A DNA stretch of 47,792 nucleotides from Nemertoderma westbladi (Eukaryota; Xenacoelomorpha; Nemertodermatida; Nemertodermatidae): the NCBI GenBank assembly GCA_032718475.1, contig JAUCBJ010006817.1:1-47792 (forward strand). Reading direction: 5' to 3'. The notes under the pieces were generated by a model that was not told the origin of the DNA, searched no databases, and saw nothing but the letters and a program-made list of their open reading frames with translations. A program made the translations under genes and the position numbers. Positions 19,830 through 30,156 of this stretch are shown one piece after another; position 1 is the first letter of the stretch; every line of letters begins with the position of its first letter.

Positions 19830-20402
19830 GATAACAACTGCCACAATCAATTGCCTCCAACGTAATTTATCTAGTATAACGGACTATCTCTCTGGACTTA
19901 ATAATAAATTTGACTTCTTGGCCTTCACGGAAACCTCCTCAAAATATGATAATCGGCTGGACCTTTTAAATATATCTGGCTATAATAAACCATATTTAGA
20001 GCATAGAACTGATTGTCGGAGGGCGTGTCGGAGGGCCAGTGGAGGCGCGGCAATCTATGTTCGCGAAGGTTTATCTAGTTGTGTTCGTGGCGACCTCAAA
20101 TTAAAAAATTCTGAGAATATTTGGATTGAAGTAAAAGCAAAGAATCCAAATAAACCATTAATAATTATTGGGTGCATTTACCGCCCTGATGAATTTAAAT
20201 TTGATGATTTTGTTTCAGAGTTTGACGCTACATTAAATAAGTTATCTGGAAAATGTCGTGATGTTATTATATGTGGGGATTTTAACGTTGATCTTTAAAA
20301 AAAATAATCACAGTGTCGCGTATAATAATTTAATTAATTCACATGGCTTGAAACAAATAAATACTGTGCCAACCCGCATTTATAAAAATTTCCGTACTTT
20401 AT
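19830..20402 (+). pseudogene. LINE apurinic-type endonuclease fragment
   Basis: An open frame to 20298 encodes an APE-like endonuclease of a Jockey/CR1-type LINE: FLAFTETSS, GGAAIYVRE, LIIIGCIYRPDE and VIICGDFNVDL. After the DFNVDLL motif the frame shifts by one and goes on with NSHGLKQINTVPTRI, then is cut at a poly(G) tract at 20403. The second half of the domain (SDH box) and the RT are absent. The residues before about 19840 do not look like endonuclease, so the true start is not here. Such endonucleases nick target DNA to prime reverse transcription. Confidence 0.85.
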
Positions 20403-20420
20403 GGGGGGGGGGGGGGGGGG
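20403..20420 (+). repeat. Poly(G) tract (18 G)
   Basis: Eighteen G followed by TACCCCCC, forming a small palindrome. It lies exactly where the endonuclease homology stops. Confidence 0.9.
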
Positions 20421-20539
20421 TACCCCCCTCAGGTCAAAATTAAATATATATTTAATATATAAATATATAAATATAATTGTAAGGAAACCAAGATCAACCA
20501 CGTTAAATAAAAATTATAAGAAATTACACAAGCTTTCGA

Positions 20540-20580
20540 AATAATATAATATTTCTTTTTCAAGTGATTTAAATAATTAA
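20540..20580 (-). ncRNA. Possible degenerate hammerhead-ribozyme-like fold
   Basis: Minus strand reads CTTGAAAAA, then a perfect 6 bp stem GAAATA/TATTTC with a 6 nt loop, then CGAAAGCTTG. The layout (CUGAUGA-like box, stem II, GAAA) recalls the hammerhead motif found near the ends of Penelope-like elements. The first box is degenerate, so cleavage activity is doubtful. Confidence 0.35.
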
Positions 20581-20657
20581 ATAAATAAATAGCTAATTCA
20601 TTACAGTTTCCATGAAAATTAAGCGTCTACAGTACATTAGTCTACATAATGAGTTCT

Positions 20658-21040
20658 CTAATCTGGATTAAATACGTCTAAGCCGAAATTATTGCAAACC
20701 GCTTCATTTATAGTGTTGAGACCAAATGGCTTGATTGTTCTTAAGGTGCACTGCCAGTATCCTTCCCTTGTACGAATCTCCCGTCGCTGATCTTTCTTTC
20801 CCCTGCCTTTGTAATGAACCTTTTCAATGGGTGTTATTTCGAAATGCGAAAAATCATGGTTTTCATTTTTACAAAAATGTTTCTCTATAGTCGTTTGTGG
20901 CTTATGATTCTTTATATTACACTTATATTGTGATAGCCTTGGTTTAAATGTTTCTGTTGATTTTATATTTAATATATATATATTTGTGAGTTTTTTATTA
21001 CATATTGAACAGTTGTCTAATGGACAAGTTGTCTACTAGT
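20658..21040 (-). pseudogene. GIY-YIG-type endonuclease C-part, Penelope-like element remnant
   Basis: The minus strand is open from a Cys-rich stretch (TTCPLDNCSICNKKL) to a TAG at 20658-20660. It shows a pattern I associate with the C-terminal endonuclease of Penelope-like retroelements: FKPRLSQYK, IEKHFC, HDFSHFEITPIEKV, TREGYWQCTLRTIKPFGLN. The canonical GIY and YIG residues would lie upstream and are not evident, so this is a fragment. The RT is missing. Its 3' flank holds a hammerhead-like fold (20540-20580), which supports the assignment. The endonuclease would nick target DNA in an intact element. Confidence 0.6.
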
Positions 21041-21144
21041 AATAACAAATGGGAACCATCATATAGCAATAGCTGGTAATTAATAATAATTATGGGGAAC
21101 AACCATAATGTTATTTTTTTTAATTTCACAAGCTCTGAGAATAA

Positions 21145-21345
21145 TTCACGTGCTGTGCGAAGTCTTCATGTGCTGCATGAACATTTCATGTACCGCGTGA
21201 AACATTCGCTTCTCATCCTGATCAAGACGCTTTCCGAGCTGCTCGATTAATTAACGTGCTTTATGAACACTTTAAGTGCTACGTTAAACCTTCACGTGCT
21301 GCGCGAATGTCCTATGTGCTGCGCGAAGGTTCATTGTTCTGTGTA
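21145..21345 (+). repeat. Degenerate ~23 bp repeat around TTCACGTGCTGCGCGAA
   Basis: CACGTGCTGxGCGAAxxTTC recurs about seven times with heavy variation. The 86-aa frame beginning at 21256 is partly made of this repeat and shows no family, so it is not called a gene. Confidence 0.6.
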
Positions 21346-21559
21346 AAAGCTTATTATAAAAGTATGCGGAAATTTTTATATAATTTTGAATGTTTGTTAA
21401 GGTTTTTAAAAGTGGGTAGGGGTTTATTTGAACCAAATTTCATGAAATACATTGAGAAATTAGAAAATATGGATAGGGAAACCAATGGGAAAAGAAAAGG
21501 AGATACCAGTACGTGAAAATAGCGGGAACATTTTGAAATATATTGTTCTTAAACTTTAA

Positions 21560-21789
21560 ATGCGTCAATGTATCACGGTTAACGGTTACCTGGGGATCTT
21601 TCACCTCCAGGTCTTTTTCTGTATCCAGTGGTGTTAGGCAAGGTAGCCTTCTGAGTCCATTATTATTTGGTATCTATTGTGATCGTCTTGTACCAGCCTT
21701 AACAATGTCTATGTTGGTTGTCGGATAAATAATACAATTATTAGCCACTTACTCTTCTATGCAGACGACTTGTGCTTATTCCAGAGGTA
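21560..21789 (+). pseudogene. LINE reverse transcriptase, motif B-C fragment
   Basis: The frame to 21728 gives SFSVSSGVRQGSLLSPLLFG (RT motif B region). A shifted frame continues with NNTIISHLLFYADDLCLF, the catalytic YADD box (motif C). One frameshift separates the two. The rest of the element is absent. No relation to the endonuclease at 19830-20402 can be shown. Confidence 0.85.
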
Positions 21790-22863
21790 GTTCCAGTACC
21801 GGTACTATCAGACTGTTGGTGCAGTAGTGGTGTAGTTATAGTAGTGCTGTTAGTTTAAGTAGTATTATAAATCCGGCCCTGTCAGCAGAGAGTAAACTTG
21901 TTGAACTATCATCATGCAAAATTCCGTAGCATTTGTTGACCTCCGACTTGCTAAATACGGTTGTTGTATTAAGGGGGATGGTTTTGTAAAATAATACCTT
22001 CACAGCATGTGTAATTTACAGTATTACACATAAACCTTAGCAATTTACATCATCTATCTGTGATCCCACCCCCCTCCAGTAATCCCGAGATGGATTGTTT
22101 ATAGAAACCACTCATAGGCTACTGCTAGCAAACTAAGCTCTTCAAATCAGTGATTGAACTCTACAGTGAGATGCTGAAGGATTATTCATATTCATGCAGT
22201 ACTATTATGTATTATGTGTTATAAATATTATGTTAGGTCAGGTCAGGTCATGTCATGTCTTCTGGGTCATTGATCCAGAAAGCTTATAGCATAAACGAGG
22301 AGCCACTGGTGCTATTGGTGAACATGTGGAATGTCACTAGACAAGTCTCAGGAATTGAAGTATCAGAAAGTCATTTGACACCAGGTCGAGGTTACAAGAT
22401 CATGTTATACCAATAGTTGATCTAAGCATCCACAGATGGCACCTGTTTATGTTTCTTGGAGGTGTAAAGTTTTCTAGATCAAAGAAGCAGAAAACATTAC
22501 CTGATCTAATGACCTAATATCTATATCAAATTAAACTTGTTTCAGATTCGGAGACCACTTAAGGTGACATACTCAATTGTTTGAATTCAATGGTTTGACA
22601 AACTCAATTCAAAATATATCAAACATCTATATCAATACATACAAAATTACCAAGCATTAATATATAGCTTAATTTTTATATTTTTCTTAATGTACTTTTT
22701 TCACTTTTATTATATGACACAAATTTAGAATTGATTTCAATTTAAAATTCATTTACATTAGATTATCCAATTTGGTTCTATTAGAATTAGAAACAGCTTC
22801 ATTATGGCATACATTTAGTATTAAAATTCGCTACATTTTTTATCCCTAAATTTAATTATTTCA
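21790..22863. other. Intergenic stretch, no gene recognised
   Basis: Contains a short GGTCAGGTCAGGTCATGTCATGTC run near 22233-22258. No coding or element signature is seen otherwise. Confidence 0.45.
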
Positions 22864-23133
22864 CGCAAAAAAATAATTTAATCTCCCTAAATATAGCGAG
22901 AAAAAAATAATTTATTCTCCCTAAAAATAGTGAGAAAAAATAATTTATTCTCCCTAAAAATAGTGAGAAAAAATTAATTTTTTCTCCCTAAAAATAGCGA
23001 AGAAATATTATTTTATTCTCCCTAAAAATAGCGAGAAAAAATTATTTATTCTCCCTAAAAATAGCGAAGAAATATTAATTTATTCTCCCTAAAAATAGCG
23101 AAGAAATATTAATTTATTCTCCCTAAAAGTAGC
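22864..23133 (+). repeat. ~32 bp AT-rich tandem array
   Basis: About eight units of AATAATTTATTCTCCCTAAAAATAGCGAG with GAAGAAATATTAATTT variants. It ends about 210 bp before the first ATG of the HECT-like gene. Confidence 0.9.
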
Positions 23134-23345
23134 GTGCAAAAATTCGCGATTGGTCAATTCCCCTTAATTTTCTCTAGCTAGCGTTTGGATAGAGATTTTT
23201 GGCTTGCTTGAGATGCTGCTGCCTAATGCTTTCATTATGGGCTGGGGTTGGCCCAGTAGGCCTCCATCCATATCCATCATACTACAGTGTGATTCTACTG
23301 TTATCTTGTATGTAGTAGGCCCACGTAGGCCTGCCGTATTACAGT

Positions 23346-23606
23346 ATGTCCGTTGAACATCAAGCGGCCAGTAATGTACCCATTGCCGAAACTATCCCAA
23401 AATGTCAGTTTTGCCACAAGGTTTTGACATGCTTTTATTGCGAGACAAGCAGAGGCTCTAGTTTCAACTCGTCACACCATCAAGGCATAAGTAATACTGC
23501 GTCCATGCCAAATCCCCGATTAGTTGCGGATGAATTAAGTAGGGCTTTTAGTCCATATGCCGTAGGACGAGGGTCTGGTATTGGTACCAGCAGCACCCAG
23601 CCTTGA
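23346..23606 (+). CDS. Putative first exon with zinc-ribbon-like cluster
   Basis: 86-aa frame from ATG, with IPKCQFCHKV and TCFYCE giving two CxxC pairs 7 residues apart, then a Ser/Asn/Pro-rich linker. It ends at TGA 23604-23606, and no clear donor is seen. It is assigned to the HECT-like gene only by position and orientation. Confidence 0.4.
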   Translation: MSVEHQAASNVPIAETIPKCQFCHKVLTCFYCETSRGSSFNSSHHQGISNTASMPNPRLVADELSRAFSPYAVGRGSGIGTSSTQP

Positions 23607-23684
23607 ATGTCTCCCGCCAGTTTAATCCGATGAATAGGTAGGTACAACAGGGACTGCAAGGAATCGTATAATAGGTCGCCATAG

Positions 23685-24032
23685 AAACACACCTCGGGTC
23701 GGAAGGCCTCAGGTTTTAATGATAAACATTTGATAATTCTGAAAAATAATTCAGTTTCAGTTTCGAAAGATAATACAATTAAACATTGCATGTTACTGTT
23801 CAGCTCTACTGATAGTGCAGAAGATGTTGATCTTAAGTCGATGTTGATAAAGTCGTGTTTACTTCTCTCACCCTCTTGTTTTACTGAATATCGATTCGTT
23901 AAAGTCATAAACAAAGAGGTCAGTCCAATCCTGTTAATGATGATTTCGAATTTAATGGCTGCACTCTTAAAGCTTTATATCCTGGAAGCTGGTCAATCTA
24001 TATATATTCCAGAGGTACGATCACTACTGTGA
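23685..24032 (+). CDS. Middle segment of HECT-like gene
   Basis: Open from about 23685 (after an in-frame TAG) to 24032. Contains LIILKNNSVSVSKDNTIKHC and SSTDSAEDVDLKSML. No domain is recognised; it was chosen because it lies in the right place and strand and has protein-like composition. Confidence 0.35.
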   Translation, partial: KHTSGRKASGFNDKHLIILKNNSVSVSKDNTIKHCMLLFSSTDSAEDVDLKSMLIKSCLLLSPSCFTEYRFVKVINKEVSPILLMMISNLMAALLKLYILEAGQSIYIPEVRSLL

Positions 24033-24068
24033 CTTCTAATCAAGTAGTTTCTATTATATAAGACGAAA

Positions 24069-24470
24069 ATGGAGATGAATCGGAAGATTCTGAAAAGTGT
24101 CTGGTTACTGAAAGTAGTTAGTGATGGTGTCATTGTCCAATCGGATAGTTGTTTGGCTGCATCTCCTTCTACTCGCGCAGAGACGTTAACAGAAATATTA
24201 ATGCGTCTCACCAAGTGTTATGACGACGACGACATCGTCCACTCTAACATTATAAATGTGGTACGAGAAGAAATTCTGGAAGGCGCATTCAACCGGGATA
24301 CATTTAATATCAATCACTGATTGGATATTAAATTTGCTGACGAAGACAGTATCGATGCTGGGGGCCCAACTCGCGTCTTTATGAGTTTGTGCACATCCGC
24401 AATACGAGATTTTTCTATGTTTTATGGTGAAGTAACAGATAAGATGTTATCATTGGATTATAATGGCTAG
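24069..24470 (+). pseudogene. HECT domain N-terminal segment with internal TGA
   Basis: Reads through TGA at 24318-24320 in a single frame: TLTEILMRLTKC, IINVVREEILEGAF, then KFADEDSIDAGGPTRVF. The DxGGPxRxFxxL core is the hallmark start of HECT-like domains in this family. Ends with SLDYNG and TAG at 24468-24470. Confidence 0.65.
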
Positions 24471-25050
24471 TGGACAATATATTTATTTAATTAGATTAAT
24501 GATGTTTTATTTAATATAAATATGGCTGTCCTGACTGTCCACATGTACATGTCCAGCTGGAGTGTCGTGGACGATTACTTCTGAAAATGAAGTCATAAAA
24601 AAAGCCTATACCAGACAAGCAATGTGGATGGTTGTTTAGAATGCTTGGTGTTGTTATCCTACATTGGTTCTGGATATTTTGATGGACATGATCTCGATGC
24701 TGGCACTATTGAGGTTCGTGATTACATATACTTACTTATATACTTATACTTATGCATACTGCTTATCGAGGATGGCTGCACTTACTACAGTACATGCAGG
24801 TTGTACTTCGTGATGTTGGTGAAGAGCATAGAGGTGACCATCATGTGAAATTGTTAAATATTGTCAACTGGATGAAGAATGATGCCACAGTGACATAGGA
24901 AGCTTGTCAGTACAGATGTTGCGACGGCCAGTCAGAAGTCAGTCTAAATACGTTAATCATACAGTAGTTCATCCACTAGGCCTACACTAGTGTGTAACAG
25001 TAGTTGTGCAACCTACTTATAAAAATTATAATTATTTATTCTTTTAATAG

Positions 25051-25232
25051 CTTACAACAAGAGGATATACTTCCTGGCTGGAAAAATGTTGGTATATTTC
25101 ATATTGAATCACGAACCATTTCCTAACTTTTTCCATCCAATCATGTTCCGCATGCTTTGCCAAGGAGTAGATGCTGTAAAACCTACGGAAGCCGATATTG
25201 AAGATTCCGACATTCGACTGCAAATAAATGAA
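25051..25232 (+). CDS. HECT-like exon
   Basis: Acceptor TTTTAATAG/CT and donor GAA/GTAAGAAT. Encodes YNKRIYFLAGKMLVYFIL, then PIMFRMLCQG and ADIEDSDIRLQINE, matching the 'YFxAGxMIAxSIxHGG' region of HECT-like ligases. It exits in phase 0. Confidence 0.75.
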
Positions 25233-25455
25233 GTAAGAATAAAAATTATTTTTTTTAAAGAACCTTAATCCAAAAAAAGCCAAATTTTCCTTGACCTTGA
25301 ATTCATAATTTCTCTCCGGAGGTCGAGGGTTGGATCCCAGCATGGGGGCCAGGGTAGATTTATAGTAAGAAACTACTTTATCGCAACCTAATCGTAAAAA
25401 CGTTACTTTTTAGTATTATATTATTATTATTTATAATTATTAATTACTATTCTAG

Positions 25456-25628
25456 ATCGCACTATCTGATATGACAGATAAATTCCGAAGTGCTGTTGCA
25501 AACGCCACCAAGACAATCGCTGTAGCTGGCTGTTTCAGTTTAGCTATAGATCTGACAAGGAAACAAATGTTATTAGAAACCTTGTGCAAGTTCTTTGTCA
25601 CAGATCGGATTCGTTGCGCTTTTCTGCA
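25456..25628 (+). CDS. HECT-like exon
   Basis: Acceptor TATTCTAG/ATC and donor CTGCA/GTAAGTTC. Encodes SDMTDKFRSAVANATKTIAV through FFVTDRIRCAFLQ. It enters in phase 0 and exits in phase 2. Confidence 0.75.
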
Positions 25629-25895
25629 GTAAGTTCAGTATGTATGTATGTTGAACTAAAAATTGGAAGTAGAACATTTTTTCAATATTCTCTCTACCCT
25701 TTATAAACCTCGCCAGAGCTCAGTAAATATAATACTTATAGAAAAGGTTCTTCTAGTTCTACTTTTTCTAGTGAAAAAGTTATACTTTTTTCCCAAGTAA
25801 TAAATAATTAATATTACCTTTAATATATATTAATTATATATTATATTTTTAATTATTATATTAATTAATTAATTATATACTGTATTAATTACCAG

Positions 25896-26110
25896 GTTTC
25901 AGGAAGGGCTTGAAGTATGTGGTTTTGTCACTGAGTTAAAATCCACCCCGAGTGCGTGGGAAGAGGTGTTCCTATGGCGCGGTGAATCTTTAACCCACGA
26001 AATCGTCGATAGCCTCTTTAAAATTAACTATTCAGAAGGGCAGAGCAATCGCGTGAGAGCTGAAAAGCGCATCACTGTTTACTGGAGAGATTTTGTTCAG
26101 GACCTTAATG
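25896..26110 (+). CDS. HECT-like exon
   Basis: Acceptor ATTACCAG/GTTTC and donor AATG/GTAAGTTC. The joined codon CAG restores QFQEGLEVCG. It continues with SAWEEVFLWRGESLT, IVDSLFKINYS and VYWRDFVQDLN, as in the family. Phases agree on both sides. Confidence 0.8.
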
Positions 26111-26339
26111 GTAAGTTCATATCATTTATTACAATATTTATTGCCATAAACATAGAACATACAATAAGCATTAAAAGCTACTGTACCTGTATCCAATTGT
26201 AACGTCCAACACCATGGAATTGCCCATATGTTAACGAATAAGACAGTCAGATATACCGGTACTCGATGCTGTTAACTTTACTCATAACTACTACAGTATT
26301 GTGTTAACATTAATTAACATTTTTTTATTATTTTTCCAG

Positions 26340-26518
26340 CGGGCGAGATCGGTTTGGAATTTGGAAATACACTAAACTTGAAAGACCTCCTTAGATTCAT
26401 AACTGGAAGTGACTGTATCCCACACCTTGGCTATGATGTTAACCCATCCATCAGCTTTCTCCGTCCAGAAGATGTAAAAGAATTATATTACAGTGTGTTC
26501 GCGCTTTCAGACCTTTAG
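26340..26518 (+). CDS. HECT-like last recognised exon
   Basis: Acceptor TTTTTCCAG/CG joins to give NAGEIGLEFG, then LKDLLRFITGSDCIP and NPSISFLRPED. This reaches the sequence just before the catalytic cysteine region, but the frame ends at TAG 26516-26518. A separate frame at 26542-26601 reads CPLVYNSTLAYNNYL...MK and stop, which could be a degraded C-lobe tail. Confidence 0.75.
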
Positions 26519-27632
26519 CAGTTTAACCTGCCAATTTTAGGTGTCCTCTTGTTTATAACTCGACTTTAGCCTATAACAATTATTTAATGCACATGAAGTA
26601 ACATTAGCCGAAGCCAGTCTATGCGCGATCATTCACCCACGGTTAAGGGAGACTGGATTCGGATGCTTTGAAGTGATTGCGGTGCAGACCTACGGTATTA
26701 TTCGATTGATAGTTACTATATAATCTCTGACAATATTATTCACTTTCGGGGAAATATTAACAGTTCCTTTAGGACGTGGCGCTTTAAGTATAAAACAGAG
26801 TTATGACTTATACTAAACACAACGAGATGGCTATTGATTTTCGTAAATGGCGCATTCTTTAGGAGATGCTTTATTATCTGTCACACTGCTGCATACAAAT
26901 TCACACTGCTGCACACTGATCTGCCGACCGTCACTGAATTTAATCATATATAAGGAGGATAGCAACTGACACATGTAGGGATTATGAAATAGCATTTAAT
27001 GCACACTAAAACCACTGTAATGTAAGTCGCATTTGCTACCAGTAACCGGTCTCTCTAACCTTTGGTAATCAAGAATATTGGGGTTTTATGATTATTTCTC
27101 GATATTCTCCGAATATAACAACATATCCATCAACAGGTAACAATTAATAACTGACAGTAAATAGCAGTAAAATAATGCGGTGAAATTGGTGCAGTTTGGA
27201 TTGTGACCAATTTGTTTTGTTTGAGTCAGTAGGTGCAGTTTGTTTGGTTTGCAGTTTGATCAGTTTGTTGCACAGTGCAGACCAGGCCAGTGGCCAGATG
27301 TTATTCAGTCAGTCCAGATGATGCAGTTTGATGTTTCATCAGATAATAGATTTACGTTCTTGTAATCAAAGCCGTCTAATGTTGGCCAAAGTCTGAAACT
27401 TCTAACACAGAAGTACAGAATAATTTCCAAGCAGTTATTCTCGCTTAGAAAGGTAAACAAAGACCGTAATGCATTGCGCGTTTTTCCGTAGGCCTCTGTG
27501 CAAAATAAAATGAAAATCGCTCTGATTGGTCGAGCGAGCCTGAACAAAGAAAGTTCCACATTGACAGCAAATCAGCTGACAGATTTCGTCATCTGAACTA
27601 CACTCTATTTAGAGTATTTGGCGTATTGCAGC

Positions 27633-27765
27633 ATAAAATGGCTTGTTATGTCCGCTAAAACACCTACAGGGTACATTGCGGAGAAAATGGCTTGTTATGT
27701 CCGCTAAAACAACTAAACAGTTCATTGCGGAGAAAAATGACTGGTTATATCCGCAAAAGCTTTTA
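27633..27765 (+). repeat. ~50 bp tandem repeat, 2.5 copies
   Basis: Copies of AAAATGGCTTGTTATGTCCG followed by CTAAAACA and CATTGCGGAG, starting near 27635, 27684 and 27734. Confidence 0.85.
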
Positions 27766-29089
27766 CACAGTGATTTACCAAAAGTCACACTTGCAGCTTG
27801 GAACTACTGTTACCTATAGCACGAGATTATGAGATGTTTAAATACATTATGATTAGAAGCCTTGAAGTTCTGACAACATTCTCTACAACCTGAATTACTC
27901 AAATATTTGAATTATTTTGGTTAACTAACTTTCAGTATCACTTTTAACATTTTTTGAGTTTTATTCTTACATTTTCAGTTCTAATGCTGGATTTACTTTC
28001 AGTTTTATAATCATCGTAGGTACGTAGCATTTGTTTTCAATATTAGAATATATGGAATTGCGACACCGTAAATATAAATCCATTGCGTCGTGTTAAGTGC
28101 AATCCCAAATCCCCCAAAGGGCAGAATTAACCGAGATCAAAGCTGAGGGAAAGCTATCACTATTGCGAGTAAATATCTTAATTCAATGGTGGAGACCTCA
28201 ACACCTTTTTAACGGCAGCGTTCACAATAAGTAGGTTCAATAGATATTTCTCGTTCGAATTTGGCACGCAGTAAAGGCTAACATATAAAGTACTGTAAAA
28301 CACCGGCAACCAAAACAATAAACCAAACCTATGTCAGAATGTACAGCAATTATGGCTGAAAATTCGTAATTCATGCTAGGCTAGTAGGCTCTTCTAACTA
28401 ATCCCAAAACGAGCAAATACTATTTTTTTTCTCTCAAATTCTGAATAAACAATTAAATAAATTTTATACTTACAACAGTTTGGTTGTCAATCTATACGGA
28501 ATTTAAGATACTAGGGCTGAGAAAGAAATAATTAAATGGCCTAACTATTTTACCATACCAAATGTTGCCTCAGCGCTATAATAACCACTAATTTATCCGT
28601 AGCCCGTAGCCGTAGGGCCTAATAATGATCACAAACTAGGCTATCTAAAATAATTATTAGAAAATTAGTAAGTTAGTATTCCTAATGTGTTATGGTAGAA
28701 ATAGCTACCGGTCTGCCTGTACATGAATTAGAAATCAACATAGGGGCCTCTGAAAACTATATCTAACCCCTTCACAAATTGGCCTACAGCCTTAGGGCCA
28801 ATTGATTGACAGTTACTAATCCAATTTTAGCTAGCCTAAACTTATGCCTAATGGTTCGATCAACTTCCCTGATAGCCCAATCTTGCTTCCGTACCACCAC
28901 TGATGTCCCACATCCCCTTGCCGGCCTCACCGCACCGCAGCTAATCTGATGATAATGGATAATGGATTATATGTTGTGAAATTGGCTCATATGAAACCCG
29001 CCAGCATCTTCCTATGGATAATTTTCTTGTTCCTGTGCTTTAGGGGTTGTTTATAATGGCTGCCTAGCAACCTAGAGTTTGATAACACC

Positions 29090-29098
29090 ACTGAGGTA
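29090..29098 (+). repeat. 9 bp target-site duplication (ACTGAGGTA, left)
   Basis: Identical to 30979-30987 and directly flanks the inverted-repeat DNA element. Confidence 0.85.
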
Positions 29099-29131
29099 GG
29101 GTATAACTTTTCGCCGTATCCATATCCGTAT
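29099..29131 (+). repeat. Left TIR, outer part
   Basis: First 33 bp of the left arm, ending in the LINE target sequence CATATCCGTAT (29121-29131). It continues after the LINE at 29976. Confidence 0.85.
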
Positions 29132-29964
29132 ACTACTACTACTACTAGGATCGGCATGCTGCATTGCAGCTGCATTTTTAAGAATGCTGTGCCGGCTTAT
29201 CGACAAAATTGCACCGCCACAACTCCCTATCACCCATGACATTTGCTAGATCATCCGCATCTTCAAGGCCAGTGTCCTTTAAGATGCGTCTCAAGAAAGT
29301 CATGGGCTGTCCACCATGCTTATTCACTCCATGAGGTTGCCAAGGTACAAGATTATGCACTGGCTCGTCCTCACGGCGAAAGCAATGTCCTGCAAAGCAG
29401 AGGCGATTTTGTTCTAGTGTCAAGCTTGGGGGAACCAATGAGACACCTCCAATGTTATATAGTGTCTGGTTGGAGATGTGTGCATTGTACTTGACACAAT
29501 GAACCCGGCGTAGCATTCTTGTGAATGTGCCATCCAGAGATTTGGTGTCCTCAGCAGTTAGAGCCCAGCATGGACTCCCATATGGAACTGCTGGAAATAC
29601 TGCTGCTCTAAATAATCGGACCTTAAGTTTCCGATTAATTCTCGGTGACTTCCAAATCCTGGAAAGCCTATTCAATGATGCCCATGCCTTTCCCTTACGT
29701 ATTCGAAGGTCCTCACCTGACTTCCGGATCCATGATCCCAGGTAACAGAAGTCATCCACATGCTCAAGCATACCATTTTTTGAGCTTATGCTCATCCGAT
29801 CAGTGACTTGCTAGTAGTTAGGTCAGTTAGGTACTTGGCAGGATTTCCTCGACTTCTGGAGCCAGTAGGTGGAGTTATCATCACCCCATCATCATTATGA
29901 TGATCTAAGGACATGCGTAGAACATAGTCAACAAGAATTATGAACAAGAATGGTGCAAGTGTGT
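29132..29964 (-). mobile_element. 5'-truncated LINE nested in the MULE-like element
   Basis: Flanked on both sides by CATATCCGTAT (29121-29131 and 29965-29975), an 11 bp target duplication. On the minus strand the element begins within the RT motif B region (TLAPFLFIIVVDYV) and ends with a (TAG)n tail (29132-29147). It lost the DFADD stretch by an internal deletion near 29800. The family is that of 863-1297 and 1999-2560. Confidence 0.9.
29178..29795 (-). pseudogene. LINE reverse transcriptase C-terminal open frame
   Basis: 205 residues: FCYLGSWIRKSGEDLRIRKG, then KAWASLNRLSRIWKSPRINR, AVFPAVPYGSPCWAL, TRMLRRVHCVKYNAHISNQT and LCFAGHCFRREDEPVHNLV. It is the best-preserved copy of this segment in the window. 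The catalytic palm is missing because of the internal deletion, so the frame cannot make an active enzyme. It is open by relative youth rather than by function. Confidence 0.9.
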
Positions 29965-29975
29965 CATATCCGTAT

Positions 29976-30156
29976 GCATTTGCCGTATCCGTATGCAGAT
30001 ACGCGTATGTAATGGATTCCTATGGAGAATAATCCATATGTGATTTTAAAGATTAGGCATTGCGGACCAGTAAGAAGTGCACAGCACACATGCAGACTGA
30101 AGACAGGTAGGCCTACTTAAAAGCGATATGATTTAAAGAGTGCGGCTGCCTCTACC
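29976..30156 (+). repeat. Left TIR, inner part
   Basis: Matches 30758-30945 in inverted orientation, including GGATTCCTATGGAGAATAAT and GGCATTGCGGACCAGTAAGA. Confidence 0.9.

Larger units (their letters stand above)
23346..26518 (+). pseudogene. HECT-type E3 ubiquitin ligase-like gene (G2E3-like), probably broken
   Basis: A multi-exon locus whose last four exons join cleanly with GT..AG borders and matching phases (25051-25232, 25456-25628, 25896-26110, 26340-26518). The encoded protein resembles the HECT domains of the expanded metazoan 'G2/M phase-specific E3 ligase-like' family, which pass ubiquitin from an E2 to a substrate through a C-terminal cysteine. A first 86-aa frame has a CxxC/CxxC cluster. 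Breaks include TGA at 24318-24320 inside the HECT start and TAG at 24468-24470 with no obvious donor. The final exon ends before any catalytic TxC motif. The locus could be a pseudogene or one with unrecognised exons. Residues match the family by eye only. Confidence 0.6.
26602..29098. other. Intergenic stretch, no gene recognised
   Basis: No element or gene motif was recognised, apart from the small tandem repeat near 27633. The 84-aa minus frame at 27305-27559 has no family signature. Confidence 0.45.

Noticed and set aside
21256-21516. 86-aa plus-strand frame
   Set aside because: Partly encoded by a degenerate 23 bp repeat, with no domain.
26471-26492. 22 nt GTAAAA...TTACAG resembling a mini-intron in the last HECT exon
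   Set aside because: Far too short for splicing in animals; removing it does not give a recognisable HECT tail.
27305-27559. 84-aa minus-strand frame
   Set aside because: No recognisable motif and no neighbouring exon; chance length.
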